35,902 bases of DNA. Origin: Streptomyces himastatinicus ATCC 53653. Lineage in GTDB: Bacteria; Actinomycetota; Actinomycetes; Streptomycetales; Streptomycetaceae. Numbering within the stretch: the stretch's first letter is position 1; every line of letters starts with the position of its first letter. The DNA lies in NCBI RefSeq assembly GCF_000158915.1, contig NZ_GG657754.1:2396750-2432651 (forward strand), written 5' to 3'. The notes beneath the pieces are model-generated. The model was not told the origin of the DNA. It did no database searches and saw nothing but the letters and a program-made list of their open reading frames with translations. This document shows, piece after piece, positions 1 to 7,367 of the stretch. The position numbers and the translations under genes were made by a program.

Positions 1-334
1 CCGCGAAGGGGGCGTGCGTACACCGCCCGTCCGCCCCGAACCGCCACCCGTGGAACGGGCACTCCACCTCCCCGCCGACGACCTTCCCCCCGGCGCCCAG
101 ATGCGCGCCGTAATGCGGACAGTGCGCGTCCCGCACGCCCGCCTGCCCGTCCGCGCCGCGGAAGGCGATGAGGGCGCGCCCGAAGTAGTGCAGGCTGACG
201 ACCTTCCCCGGCCGCAGCTCGCCGCTGCGGAGGACGGCGTACCAGCCGTGGGGGACGGGCGGCATCGGGTACGCGTCGGCCCGCGGGTCGCGCGGCAGGT
301 CGGCGAGCTTGTCATGGCTGCGGCGTAATAGCAT
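1..334 (-). CDS. Rieske [2Fe-2S] domain protein, N-terminal part (runs off the left edge)
   Basis: The reverse strand encodes 111 residues from ATG at 334 and is still open at base 1, so the C-terminal part is outside the window. A Rieske cluster motif is complete: Cys72-Pro-His74 and, 17 residues later, Cys92-Pro-Phe-His95-Gly-Trp, which bind a 2Fe-2S centre. The N-terminal stretch with Trp31-Tyr32 followed by the Rieske fold is typical of the oxygenase component of Rieske non-haem iron mono/dioxygenases, but the catalytic iron domain is not visible, so a ferredoxin-like or other Rieske protein is possible. No signal peptide or twin-arginine motif is seen. The second and third codons are the rare Leu codons CTA and TTA; TTA makes translation dependent on the bldA tRNA in Streptomyces. 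A purine run (GGGG) lies just upstream of the ATG. Its start faces the 3' end of the decarboxylase gene transcribed in the same direction. Confidence 0.82.
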   Translation of the reverse strand, partial: MLLRRSHDKLADLPRDPRADAYPMPPVPHGWYAVLRSGELRPGKVVSLHYFGRALIAFRGADGQAGVRDAHCPHYGAHLGAGGKVVGGEVECPFHGWRFGADGRCTHAPFA

Positions 335-372
335 GCCCCGATGCTAGCCAGCCTGTTTGGCGCCCCCGTACG

Positions 373-1851
373 TCAGTCCGCACGCGTCCCCTCGACCAGG
401 ACGCGGATGGTGCGCAACCCGGGGTCGGCCGGGTCGGGGAGATTCATCCCGGCGGCCACGCCCGTGCGCAGGTAGTCCAGGACCGGACGCTTCAGCACCT
501 CGCCGGGCAGCACGGCCGGGATGCCCGGCGGGTAGGGGGTGACCATCTCGGCCGCCACCCGGCCCACCGCGCTGTCCAGGGGGACGTCCTCCACGGAGCC
601 GAAGTAGGCGTCCCGTGGCAGATGGGACTGGTCCATCCGCAGCTCGCCCGGGCTCGGCACGGCCACCTCGGGCGCGGGCCGCAACTCGTCCGTGCGGTCG
701 GCGAGGTCGCGTAGCGCCGCCAGCAGCGCACCGGTGGTCGAGGCGTCGTCCGCGTGGGTCAGTTGGGCGCTGATCCGCCGGTGGTCGGCCAGATGGGCGT
801 TGACGCCGTGGCGTTCCCGGAGCCAGTCGGCGGCCCGGTAGCCGCTGACCGCGAGTCCGGTGAGGTCGATGACGACGGGGAGCGGATCGATGTCGGCGGC
901 GAGCCCGGGGCCCACGTAATCGTCGTGGCCGTCCACATGCAGGCCGTCGATGGCTTCGATCTCCGTACGGACCGTATGCGCCCGGCGCAGCGCCGTGCCC
1001 ATCAACTCCTCGCCGTGCAGTGCCATGTGGCGTCGCCATGCGTCCATGCCCGCGTGGAGGAGAACGTTCGGGCTGGTGGTGCCGAGCAGATCGGCGCGGG
1101 ACTTCAGAAGGGCGGGGTCGATGAGGTCGCCCTGAAGGTGAAACACCGAGCCCTGCTCCAGGCCGCCGCCCATCTTGTGGATGCTGGTCACGCACACGTC
1201 GGCGCCCGCGTCCATGGCCCAGCTCGGCAGCGCGGAGCAGAACGGCAGATGCGCTCCCCACGCCTCGTCGACGATCAGTGGCCGCCGTAGCCGATGGCAG
1301 ACCTCGGCGATCCTCGCCAGATCCGCGCAGGCGCCGTACGGGGTCGGGCTGGTCACCAGGGCGCCCTTGGCCTCCGGGTGGTCCGCGAACGCCCGCGCGA
1401 AGTCGTCGGCCGACGGCGGATGGGCGATGTGGCGGGCGGCGTCCCATCGGGGCTCCACCCAGACGGGGCGGACCCCGGAGATGATCAAGCCGGAGATCAC
1501 GGACTTGTGGGCGTCCCGGCCCACCAGCAGCGTTTCATGCGGCCCTGCAACCGCCAGCATCGCGGCCTTGACCGAGAGCGAGCTGCCGCAGGTGGAGAAG
1601 AAGGTGTGCTCGGCGCGCACCGCGTCGGCCATCAGCTCCTCGGCGCGCTCCAGCACCTTGCCCGACTGGAGCCGGTCGTCGAGCCCGCCGAAGGCGAGGA
1701 CGTCGGCGCGGAACACCTCGTCGCCCAGGACCTTGCGTGCCTCCGGGTCGACGCCCCGGCCCTGCTTGTGCCCGGGCGGGGTGAACGGGAGGAACCCCCG
1801 CTCGTGATACCGGGCCAGGGCCTCCAGGACGGGAGCCTCGGTATGATCCAT
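373..1851 (-). CDS. Orn/Lys/Arg decarboxylase family PLP enzyme
   Basis: A 492-residue fold-type I PLP enzyme of the prokaryotic ornithine/lysine/arginine decarboxylase group, the short (about 480-aa) form without the N-terminal wing domain. Features seen: the family opening FTPPGHKQGRG near residues 23-33, DEAWGAHL (Asp195 would contact the PLP ring nitrogen), and Ser-Ile-His-Lys226 (SIHK) followed by a glycine run, the classical PLP-lysine signature. A C-terminal part with PYPPGIPAVLPGE is also typical. It would decarboxylate a basic amino acid to a polyamine or diamine in the cytoplasm; the substrate cannot be told from sequence. The reading frame extends upstream to 1932, but that would overlap the tetR 3' end and add a low-complexity Pro/Arg tail, so ATG 1851 (MDHTEAP) is preferred, 53 bases after the tetR stop. 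Co-direction with the TetR gene suggests possible co-transcription. Confidence 0.9.
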   Translation of the reverse strand: MDHTEAPVLEALARYHERGFLPFTPPGHKQGRGVDPEARKVLGDEVFRADVLAFGGLDDRLQSGKVLERAEELMADAVRAEHTFFSTCGSSLSVKAAMLAVAGPHETLLVGRDAHKSVISGLIISGVRPVWVEPRWDAARHIAHPPSADDFARAFADHPEAKGALVTSPTPYGACADLARIAEVCHRLRRPLIVDEAWGAHLPFCSALPSWAMDAGADVCVTSIHKMGGGLEQGSVFHLQGDLIDPALLKSRADLLGTTSPNVLLHAGMDAWRRHMALHGEELMGTALRRAHTVRTEIEAIDGLHVDGHDDYVGPGLAADIDPLPVVIDLTGLAVSGYRAADWLRERHGVNAHLADHRRISAQLTHADDASTTGALLAALRDLADRTDELRPAPEVAVPSPGELRMDQSHLPRDAYFGSVEDVPLDSAVGRVAAEMVTPYPPGIPAVLPGEVLKRPVLDYLRTGVAAGMNLPDPADPGLRTIRVLVEGTRAD

Positions 1852-1904
1852 GCGCGACGAGTGCCCCGCCGCCGGGCAGGAAAACGGCACGGCCGGGCGC
1901 GGCC

Positions 1905-2507
1905 TCAGGCGCGGGCCAGCGCCCGGCGCCACTGCTCGGTGACCGAGTGCCGCAGCCGTTCGGTGTCGACGGCCTCGGGGTCGAGAAGCCGTTGCAGCCC
2001 GATTCCGCGGAGTTGCCCGACGATGGCGATCGCGGCCTCGTCGGGTACGACGTCGGCGCGGATGGTGCCGTCGGCGAGACCTGCGGCCACGTCCTCGCGC
2101 AGATCGGCGCGGAACGCCTCGTCCCGCTCACGGAAGATCGGGGCCAGTTCCGGCGCCGTGGCGGCCTCGGCCCAGAGCAGCAGGAACGCCCGGTGCGCCA
2201 CACCCGCCCGGCCCAGCGCTCCGACGTAACCGTCGATCAGCCGCAGCAGGCGGTCGAGGCCGGGCGGCAGTCCGTCGAGCCCGGGGACGAACCCGGCCTG
2301 GGTGGCGTGGGCCAGGCGTTCGAGGAGCGCCTGCTTGGACCCGAAGTGGTGGGTGACGAGTCCGCGGCTGTACCCGGCTCGCTCGCTGACGCGCGCCAGT
2401 GTCAGCGCGCGCACGCCCTGTTCGACGACCAGTTCGGCGGCGGCGTTGAGCAACGCGGATGCGGCCTGGTCACGGCGCTGCTGCTGGGTGCGGCGGGTGG
2501 TGGTCAT
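1905..2507 (-). CDS. TetR/AcrR family transcriptional repressor
   Basis: A 200-residue protein with an N-terminal TetR helix-turn-helix (about residues 14-60): alpha1 with ALLNAAAELVVEQGVRALTL, then the recognition helix region ERAGYSRGLVTHHFGSKQALL. The C-terminal ligand-binding domain is helical and not assignable to a ligand. It is divergent from the DUF1330/hydrolase pair at 2599, and the 91-base gap contains inverted TTGTT/AACAA half-sites (2521-2547), so it most likely represses itself and that pair in response to a small molecule. Transcription could also run on into the PLP decarboxylase 53 bases downstream. No good Shine-Dalgarno sequence precedes ATG 2507, so translation may be weak or from a near-leaderless transcript. 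Confidence 0.93.
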   Translation of the reverse strand: MTTTRRTQQQRRDQAASALLNAAAELVVEQGVRALTLARVSERAGYSRGLVTHHFGSKQALLERLAHATQAGFVPGLDGLPPGLDRLLRLIDGYVGALGRAGVAHRAFLLLWAEAATAPELAPIFRERDEAFRADLREDVAAGLADGTIRADVVPDEAAIAIVGQLRGIGLQRLLDPEAVDTERLRHSVTEQWRRALARA

Positions 2508-2520
2508 GAAGAGAACCTAC

Positions 2521-2547
2521 AACAAACTTGTTATTCGACCAACAAGT
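2521..2547. promoter_or_regulatory. TetR-type operator, inverted repeat
   Basis: A perfect inverted repeat ACTTGTT-N8-AACAAGT spans 2526-2547; an additional AACAA half-site at 2521-2525 forms a second, tighter palindrome AACAA-AC-TTGTT with the first arm. It lies 14 bases upstream of the tetR start and 52 bases upstream of the DUF1330 start, a usual place for an autoregulating TetR operator controlling both directions. The binding protein is inferred from position only. Confidence 0.7.
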
Positions 2548-2598
2548 ACGTAAGGATCACGGCGTCGACCGACTGTCGGACCGACTGGAGGTTTCCTG

Positions 2599-2973
2599 AT
2601 GATCGAGATTGACGACCGTGCCCTGGACACCCTGCTGGCCGAGGACCCGGGTGGCGAAGTGGTGATGCTGAACCTGCTGCGGTTCCGTCCGGACGGCGGA
2701 CGCGAGAGCTACCGGCGCTACGCCGAGGCACTCGGCCCTGCGATCAACGCGCGGTACGGGGTGCGGGTGGAGTACATGGGAGACGGCGGGCGCGCGCTGG
2801 TCGCCGAGGACGGGCAGGCCTGGGACATGGTGTTGCTGGTCCGCTACCCGAGCCGACAGGCGTTCGCCGACATGATCCGTGACCCCGAATACCAGGCAGC
2901 GTCCCGTTTCCGCAGCGAAGCGCTGGTGGAATCGGTCCTTCAGCCGACCGTACCGCTGAAGGGACTGGGCTGA
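2599..2973 (+). CDS. DUF1330 family protein
   Basis: A 124-residue cytoplasmic protein of the DUF1330 family, small ferredoxin-like alpha/beta (dimeric alpha-beta barrel) proteins with no defined activity. Seen: the family pattern VVMLNLLRFRPDGGRESYRRYAEA near residues 21-44 (given here in part: MLNLLRFRP then YRRYAEA), and D-M-V-L-L-V-R-Y-P-S-R-Q-A-F, the conserved segment in which the edge strand is followed by a helix, then a DPEYQAA motif. The stop codon overlaps the next start (TGATG at 2971-2975), so this gene and the hydrolase are translationally coupled. The pair faces the TetR gene across a palindromic operator and is probably induced by that regulator's ligand. An ATG with purine-rich GGAGG at about 2585-2590 supports the start. 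Confidence 0.9.
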   Translation: MIEIDDRALDTLLAEDPGGEVVMLNLLRFRPDGGRESYRRYAEALGPAINARYGVRVEYMGDGGRALVAEDGQAWDMVLLVRYPSRQAFADMIRDPEYQAASRFRSEALVESVLQPTVPLKGLG

Positions 2974-3731
2974 TGACCATCGTCTTCGTCCACGGCAACC
3001 CCGAGACGGCGGCGGTCTGGGACCGGCTGCTCCCCGAACTGAAGCGCACGCGCCCGCGTCTGGTGTGCCTGTCCCCGCCCGGGTTCGGCGCACCGCTACC
3101 GGCCGGGTTCGGCGCGACCGTCACCGACTACCGCGACTGGCTGATCGGCGAGCTGACCCGCTTCGGCGAACCCGTCGACCTGGTGGGACACGACTGGGGC
3201 GGCGGGCACGTCCTGAACGCGGTGATGAGCCGCCCGGACCTCGTACGCAGCTGGGTCAGCGACTCCATCGGCGTCTTCGAACCCGACTACGTCTGGCACG
3301 AGTTGGCCCAGCGGTGGCAGACGCCGGGAGTCGGCGAAGCCGATGTGGCCTCCCGCTTCGGCGCGCCCCTCAACGAACGGATCGCGACACTCACCGACCG
3401 CGGGATGCACGAGGCGGTGGCCGCGCAGGTGGCCCGGGGTCAGGACGAGGCGATGGGCCGCGCCGTGGTCGCGCTCTACGCCTCGGCCGCACAACCGGTG
3501 ATGGCCGAGCTGGGCCGGAACCTGGAACGCGCGTCGCAACGGCCGGGACTCACCCTGCTCGCCACCGACGACCACGCGGTCGGAACCGTCGAGCAGCGGC
3601 ACCGCGCCGCCCGCCGGGCCGGTGCCACGGTCGAGCCCCTCGACGGGCTCGGCCACTGGTGGATGACCCACGACCCCGCCCGCGGCGCCCGCGCCCTCAC
3701 CCGCTTCTGGGCCTCGCTGGACCACGGGTAG
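2973..3731 (+). CDS. alpha/beta hydrolase
   Basis: A 252-residue alpha/beta-hydrolase fold protein. It opens with the oxyanion-loop motif IVFVHGNPETAAVWD, and has GHDWGGGHV in which Asp replaces the usual Ser: G-x-D-x-G is the nucleophile elbow used by haloalkane dehalogenases and epoxide hydrolases, so it may attack by an aspartate ester mechanism. His near the C-terminus in LDGLGHWWMTHDP supplies the base. No signal peptide, so cytoplasmic. It starts on the last base of the DUF1330 stop and so is coupled to it. Substrate is unknown; an epoxide hydrolase-like or dehalogenase-like activity is inferred from the Asp nucleophile alone. Confidence 0.88.
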   Translation: MTIVFVHGNPETAAVWDRLLPELKRTRPRLVCLSPPGFGAPLPAGFGATVTDYRDWLIGELTRFGEPVDLVGHDWGGGHVLNAVMSRPDLVRSWVSDSIGVFEPDYVWHELAQRWQTPGVGEADVASRFGAPLNERIATLTDRGMHEAVAAQVARGQDEAMGRAVVALYASAAQPVMAELGRNLERASQRPGLTLLATDDHAVGTVEQRHRAARRAGATVEPLDGLGHWWMTHDPARGARALTRFWASLDHG

Positions 3732-3843
3732 GCGCGGCGCGGCCATCGACAGCCGCAACTCAGCGCATTCTTTGACGAATCACTCCGGCGTTCGGGGGCA
3801 CCCGGCCGCCGAGACGGAACCGCACGGATGAGGAGGCACCACC

Positions 3844-4077
3844 ATGGCCCACGCCACCGAGACCGGCGAGACCACCGGCACCAAGGACAAGGACTACAAC
3901 CTGGTCTGGTACGTCGAGGCATGCCTGAGCAACGCGCTGAAGATGGAGACGTACATCCAGGACGCGGAGCGCGAGAAGGACACCGAGGTCGCGGAGCTGT
4001 TCCGCAAGGCCCAGGCCGACAGCCGCAAGGGCGCCGAGCTGGGCAAACAGCTGCTGAAGTCGCGCATCGGCAGCTGA
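3844..4077 (+). CDS. small conserved helical protein (77 aa), function unknown
   Basis: A 77-residue acidic/basic protein preceded by a strong ribosome-binding site (GAGGAGG, 7 bases before ATG). After a Thr-rich 15-residue tail it is predicted to be two amphipathic helices: DYNLVWYVEACLSNALKMET and AELFRKAQADSRKGAELGKQ. The spacing of Glu/Tyr/Glu residues in the first helix recalls half of a rubrerythrin/ferritin-like bundle, but there is no clear metal-binding ExxH, so this is only a resemblance. It is monocistronic: 112 bases after the hydrolase and convergent with the next gene. I have seen similar proteins in streptomycetes without an assigned function. Confidence 0.8.
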   Translation: MAHATETGETTGTKDKDYNLVWYVEACLSNALKMETYIQDAEREKDTEVAELFRKAQADSRKGAELGKQLLKSRIGS

Positions 4078-4096
4078 GTAGCCGACCGCCCCGGCC

Positions 4097-4134
4097 CCGC
4101 GCGGCCCGAGCCCCCACCGGCCCGGACCGCGCGG
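4097..4134. terminator. possible bidirectional terminator
   Basis: Two copies of CCGCGCGG (4097-4104 and 4127-4134) can pair as an 8-bp GC stem around a 22-base loop between the convergent genes ending at 4077 and 4155. There is no T-run, as is common for actinomycete terminators. In GC-rich DNA such pairings arise by chance, so the call is weak. Confidence 0.3.
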
Positions 4135-4154
4135 TACTTGGCACCCCGAACGCC

Positions 4155-4502
4155 TCACCCCATGGCGTCCCTGACGGCGGTCCGCGCGTCCTCCCCCAGC
4201 ACCTGGTGCGCGGCCATGCCCGGCAGGGCGGGCAACTCTGCCCAGTGGGTGACGGGTTCGGCGCAAGGGCGGCCGTAGGGCAGGCGGACGACACGGTCGG
4301 AGTCGACAAAGCAATCGCGGTACTCGGTGCCGTCCTCGGCGATGTGACGGTTGGTGAAGTACATCGGCAACACCAGCCAGAAGTCCTCCCCCACCGCCTG
4401 CCCCGGCTCCGGCGGATAGCAGCCCGACGTCGCCGCCGCCACGGGCATCCCGCTCCTCGGCAGCCTCTCGCGCGCGTCCACCCACTCCACCACCGCGTCC
4501 AT
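4155..4502 (-). CDS. small conserved protein (115 aa), DUF551-like
   Basis: A 115-residue soluble protein preceded by GGAG five bases before ATG 4502. Its opening VEWVDARERLP followed by a strand segment and the later THWAELPALPG resemble the DUF551 pattern (W-x-x-V-x-x-x-LP ... V-T-H-W), seen in small phage and bacterial proteins of unknown role. It holds FWLVLPMYFTNRHI and YRDCFVDSDRVVRLPYGRP, probably beta-strand rich. Nothing suggests an enzyme. It lies 48 bases downstream of the tetR stop at 4551 in the same direction, so it could be read through from that gene. Confidence 0.75.
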   Translation of the reverse strand: MDAVVEWVDARERLPRSGMPVAAATSGCYPPEPGQAVGEDFWLVLPMYFTNRHIAEDGTEYRDCFVDSDRVVRLPYGRPCAEPVTHWAELPALPGMAAHQVLGEDARTAVRDAMG

Positions 4503-4550
4503 GCCCGCTCCTCCCCGGCTCCGGCGCTCCGTCAGACGGCCATTCTCGCC

Positions 4551-5123
4551 CTACGGCGCAAGGAGCCGCAGGAGCCCCGAGTGGAGCGCGGCCGTGGCGT
4601 CGGCGGCGGACACGCGACCGGCGCGGACCTCCTCCCCCGTGGCATGGCTCAGCGCGATCACGGCCGCCACCTGCCAGGAGAGCGCGGGCCCCGGGTCGAA
4701 CTCCCCGCCATCCCGGCCGCGTTGCAGCACGCGCCCGATATGGTCGGCGATCGGCTCATGGCGTACCCGGTCCTCCTCGGGCGCCGCCGGACGGCCCCCG
4801 AGCCGGATCAGCGCCGGATACGCCTCGGACACGCGCCACGCCGCGTCCAGCAACCGCAACAGCGCCTCCCCTGCCGGACCCTCATAGGCCCCCGCCGCGT
4901 CCATCTCCTCCGCCACCTTCTCCGTCATGCGCTCGGCGACCGCCGAGAGCAACGCGTCCCGCGAGGAGAAGTGGGCGTACACGGTCTGCCGGGTGACCCC
5001 GGCCGCGCCCGCGATGGCGGCCATGCCCGCGTCGGGGTCCTCGCCGAGGAGTTGGACGGCCGCGTCGAGGACGGCGGTACGGCTGCGTAGGGCGTCGGCG
5101 CGTCGCCGCGGCGAAGAACTCAT
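4551..5123 (-). CDS. TetR/AcrR family transcriptional repressor
   Basis: A 190-residue TetR regulator. The helix-turn-helix is clear at about residues 15-55, with AAIAGAAGVTRQTVYAHFSSRDALL, including the family's Tyr-x-His-Phe motif after the recognition helix. The C-terminal part has the arrangement of TetR_C regulators with an Arg-rich insertion, ligand unknown. The gene is divergent from the NTF2-like/heavy-metal-binding pair at 5204, and a perfect 17-bp palindrome lies over the start region of that pair's promoter; a degenerate copy touches the tetR start, indicating autoregulation. Confidence 0.93.
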   Translation of the reverse strand: MSSSPRRRADALRSRTAVLDAAVQLLGEDPDAGMAAIAGAAGVTRQTVYAHFSSRDALLSAVAERMTEKVAEEMDAAGAYEGPAGEALLRLLDAAWRVSEAYPALIRLGGRPAAPEEDRVRHEPIADHIGRVLQRGRDGGEFDPGPALSWQVAAVIALSHATGEEVRAGRVSAADATAALHSGLLRLLAP

Positions 5124-5125
5124 CT

Positions 5126-5140
5126 CTTACACCTTGTCAA
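5126..5140. promoter_or_regulatory. degenerate second copy of the TetR operator
   Basis: CTTACACCTTGTCAA shares most positions with the perfect palindrome 35 bases away (CTTACAGCCTGTAAG). It begins three bases upstream of the tetR start codon and overlaps the -35 of the rightward promoter. Likely a weaker site for the same regulator. Confidence 0.45.
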
Positions 5141-5161
5141 AGTTTTCGGATCCTCTATATC
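5134..5161 (+). promoter_or_regulatory. sigma70-like promoter for the NTF2-like/HMA pair
   Basis: TTGTCA (5134-5139) and TATATC (5156-5161) are separated by 16 bases, close to the housekeeping consensus and unusually AT-rich for this genome. Transcription would start close to or within the 5160-5176 palindrome, about 35 bases before the ATG at 5204. Confidence 0.65.
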
Positions 5162-5176
5162 TTACAGCCTGTAAGA
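5160..5176. promoter_or_regulatory. perfect 17-bp palindromic TetR operator
   Basis: TCTTACAG-C-CTGTAAGA is a perfect inverted repeat with 8-bp arms. It overlaps the -10 element and the expected transcription start of the rightward promoter, so binding would block RNA polymerase. The neighbouring TetR protein is the obvious candidate. Confidence 0.8.
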
Positions 5177-5203
5177 GTTAATGCCCGGAAGGGAGCACGC
5201 ACC

Positions 5204-5614
5204 ATGAAGCCACTGCCCCAGAGCACCCCCGAGCAGTTCATCGCCGACTTCTTCACCACCTTCCACGAACAAGTCGTACGGGGCGACCACGACCCGGCCC
5301 CGGCGATGGCCCGCTTCTACACACCCGACATCGTCATGATCAACGACGGCATCCGGCTCGACTGGGACAGACTCCTCTCCCACATCCACCCCGTCCGCAA
5401 GAACCTGGCGGAGGACGACGACTCCCGGTTCGAGGTCCACGAGGCCATCGCGGACGGCAATCGCATCGCGGCCCGCCTCACGATCCACGCGGCCACGCGC
5501 AAGAAGCGGATCGCCACGGACGTCGTGGCGTTCTACACCTTCACCCCGGACGGCCGGATGACCCACGCCCACGGCATCACCCGGCCCGCCCCGAAGCCGC
5601 AGGAACCCTCATGA
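5204..5614 (+). CDS. NTF2-like / SnoaL-like protein
   Basis: A 136-residue protein of the NTF2/SnoaL fold class. It opens with helices containing EQFIADFFTTFHEQVVRGD, then the loop-strand MARFYTPDIVMINDGIRLDW and a C-terminal sheet (ADGNRIAARLTIHA, DVVAFYTFTPDGRMTHAHG), a standard order for this fold. Members are small isomerases, hydrolases or binding proteins; no catalytic residues can be assigned. It has a good ribosome-binding site (GGGAG, 8 bases before ATG) and overlaps the following heavy-metal-binding gene by four bases (ATGA), so the two are coupled. Expression is probably controlled by the divergent TetR. Confidence 0.85.
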   Translation: MKPLPQSTPEQFIADFFTTFHEQVVRGDHDPAPAMARFYTPDIVMINDGIRLDWDRLLSHIHPVRKNLAEDDDSRFEVHEAIADGNRIAARLTIHAATRKKRIATDVVAFYTFTPDGRMTHAHGITRPAPKPQEPS

Positions 5615-5832
5615 GCGAGCCCACCTCCACCTCCACCTACAAGGTCATCGGCATGGCATGCCACAACTGCGCCGCCACGGTCACCGAGGAGGTCGAACTC
5701 CTCGACGGCGTCACCGCGGTGACCGTCGACATCGCCAGCGGCTCCCTGACGGTGACCAGCCACGGAAACCTCTCCCCGGCGGCAGTGCGCACCGCGGTGG
5801 AGGAAGCAGGCTACGAACTCGCCGCCCCCTGA
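5611..5832 (+). CDS. heavy-metal-associated (HMA) domain copper-chaperone-like protein
   Basis: A 73-residue single-domain HMA protein (beta-alpha-beta-beta-alpha-beta) with the metal motif M-A-C17-H-N-C20 in the first loop. The canonical form is MxCxxC, so both cysteines and the methionine are present; His at the first x is frequent in actinomycete chaperones. It would carry Cu(I) or a similar soft metal in the cytoplasm. It is unusual that it is coupled by a 4-base overlap to an NTF2-like gene rather than to a P-type ATPase or a CsoR regulator, none of which lies nearby. The link to a TetR operator suggests induction by an organic ligand rather than by copper. Confidence 0.9.
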   Translation: MSEPTSTSTYKVIGMACHNCAATVTEEVELLDGVTAVTVDIASGSLTVTSHGNLSPAAVRTAVEEAGYELAAP

Positions 5833-5935
5833 ACGGCGCCCCGGGCGAGGCGTCTTGTTCACCGCCGGAGCGGATCCCTACCGTGGCTTCCCGGGCAGGG
5901 CGCCGGTGCCCTGCATGACCGGAAGGGACGCACTG

Positions 5936-7264
5936 ATGGCCAGCTCCGAGCACGGATTACACCTCGACCGGCGGTTCTTCCTGGCCGGTGCCGCCGGTTC
6001 CCTGGGCGCGGCGGCGCTACCTGGGGCCACCGCGCACGCGGCGCCCTCACGGCGGTATCCGTCGAACTGGCCGGACCCCGAGCCGTACGGCCTCGCGGAC
6101 GTCCGGCCGGATCTGTGGCCGCGGGAGGACAACTCCTTCATCCTCCCGCTCGAGTTGCGCCCCCGCGACGAGGAGGACGGCCGGGTCTGGATACGGGACA
6201 CCTACGTCAACTGCTTCGTGGTCGACGGCCGTCCGCTCTACGTCGCCACGGGCACCACTCGCGCGCCCGGGCTCGACGCGGCCGGGCCGTGGAACGACGG
6301 CATCTTCGTCTGGGTGTCCCGGGACATCCGGGGGCCGTGGAGGCTGGCCGACACGACCGGTATCCGGCCCGGCGCCGAGCGGGGCAAGGTGTGGTCACCG
6401 GAGTTCATCGGCGAGAACCGGCCCGGCCGCACGGTCGTCGCCCCGTGGCAGGAGTACTGGCACGACGACCGGTTCGGCAAGCGCAGCGATGTCTGGGCGC
6501 CGGAGGTGCACCACTTCCGCGGCACGTGGTACATCGTCGCGTGCATGGGCGACCACTCCCGGAAGGTGGGCTCGTTCCTGCTGGTGAGCGAGGGCGGGGT
6601 CGAAGGCCCGTACCGGCTCGTCAAGGGCAACCTCGACAAGCCCTTCGGCGATCTGGCCCCCGGCGGGCCGGACTTCATCGAGCCCGGCGCCTACCACCAC
6701 ATCGACGGCAGCCTGTACGCCGAGGGCGACGACGCGTGGCTGGTGCTGCACAACGACCTGTACGCGAAGTTCCGGGACGACATGGAGGACATCGTCCCGA
6801 CGACGAACCTCCCGAGGTTCCGGCAGACGCGCTACTCCCCCGAGCCGTATCTCGAAGGCGCGTACGTGTTCCGGCACCAGAACAAGTACTACCTCGTCCA
6901 CGCCGCGTGGAACCGCACCTCGACCAACGCCGACGGCGCCCGCCGCCACGCCTACGACCCGCCCGGCCGCGGCCGTGCGCAATACCAGTACGACGCGATC
7001 GTCGCCGTCTCGGACCACTTCGAGGGCCCGTACTCCCCGCGCTGGACCGCGGGCGTCGGCGCGGGCCACAACAACTTCTTCACCGACCACCGCGGCGACC
7101 TGTGGGCCACCTTCTTCCGCAACCCGGCCGCCGGCTACTGGTCCGCCCCGTCGCGCGTCGCGGACGCCGCCGTGCCGGGTGTCGTACGCCTGGAATGGAC
7201 CGGCCCGAAGGGCAACCGCCTGTACGTCCAGCGCCGGAACCGGGGCCGCACGATCGGCGCTTGA
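5936..7264 (+). CDS. Tat-exported GH43-like glycoside hydrolase
   Basis: A 442-residue secreted enzyme. The N-terminus has a twin-arginine signal (DRRFFLAGAAGSLG, residues 11-24, cleaved near AHA-A36). The start at 5936 is preferred over the frame's 5855 because GGAAGG sits 9 bases upstream. The mature protein has the five-bladed beta-propeller pattern of clan GH-F: IRDTYVNCFVVDG (candidate base Asp), WAPEVHHFRGTWYIV in the middle, and LEGAYVFRHQNKYYLVHA where Glu would be the general acid. It would act on arabinose- or xylose-containing glycans outside the cell; it could alternatively belong to a related five-bladed family such as GH117. No carbohydrate-binding module. Codon 8 is TTA (5957-5959), so its synthesis may need bldA. 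It converges on the hydrolase gene at 7368. Confidence 0.8.
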   Translation: MASSEHGLHLDRRFFLAGAAGSLGAAALPGATAHAAPSRRYPSNWPDPEPYGLADVRPDLWPREDNSFILPLELRPRDEEDGRVWIRDTYVNCFVVDGRPLYVATGTTRAPGLDAAGPWNDGIFVWVSRDIRGPWRLADTTGIRPGAERGKVWSPEFIGENRPGRTVVAPWQEYWHDDRFGKRSDVWAPEVHHFRGTWYIVACMGDHSRKVGSFLLVSEGGVEGPYRLVKGNLDKPFGDLAPGGPDFIEPGAYHHIDGSLYAEGDDAWLVLHNDLYAKFRDDMEDIVPTTNLPRFRQTRYSPEPYLEGAYVFRHQNKYYLVHAAWNRTSTNADGARRHAYDPPGRGRAQYQYDAIVAVSDHFEGPYSPRWTAGVGAGHNNFFTDHRGDLWATFFRNPAAGYWSAPSRVADAAVPGVVRLEWTGPKGNRLYVQRRNRGRTIGA

Positions 7265-7367
7265 CCGTCGGCCACCCCTGTCCCCCACGGTCGACCAATG
7301 TGAGGCGGGTGGTTCTTGGCCGATCCATTCGTCAGATGGCGTCGTCCGGCTTACAGGTTCGTCGCTG

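Noticed and set aside
7263..7292. GACCGT/ACGGTC as a terminator after the GH43-like gene
   Set aside because: Six-bp stem with an 18-base loop is too weak; no other terminator is evident between the convergent genes.
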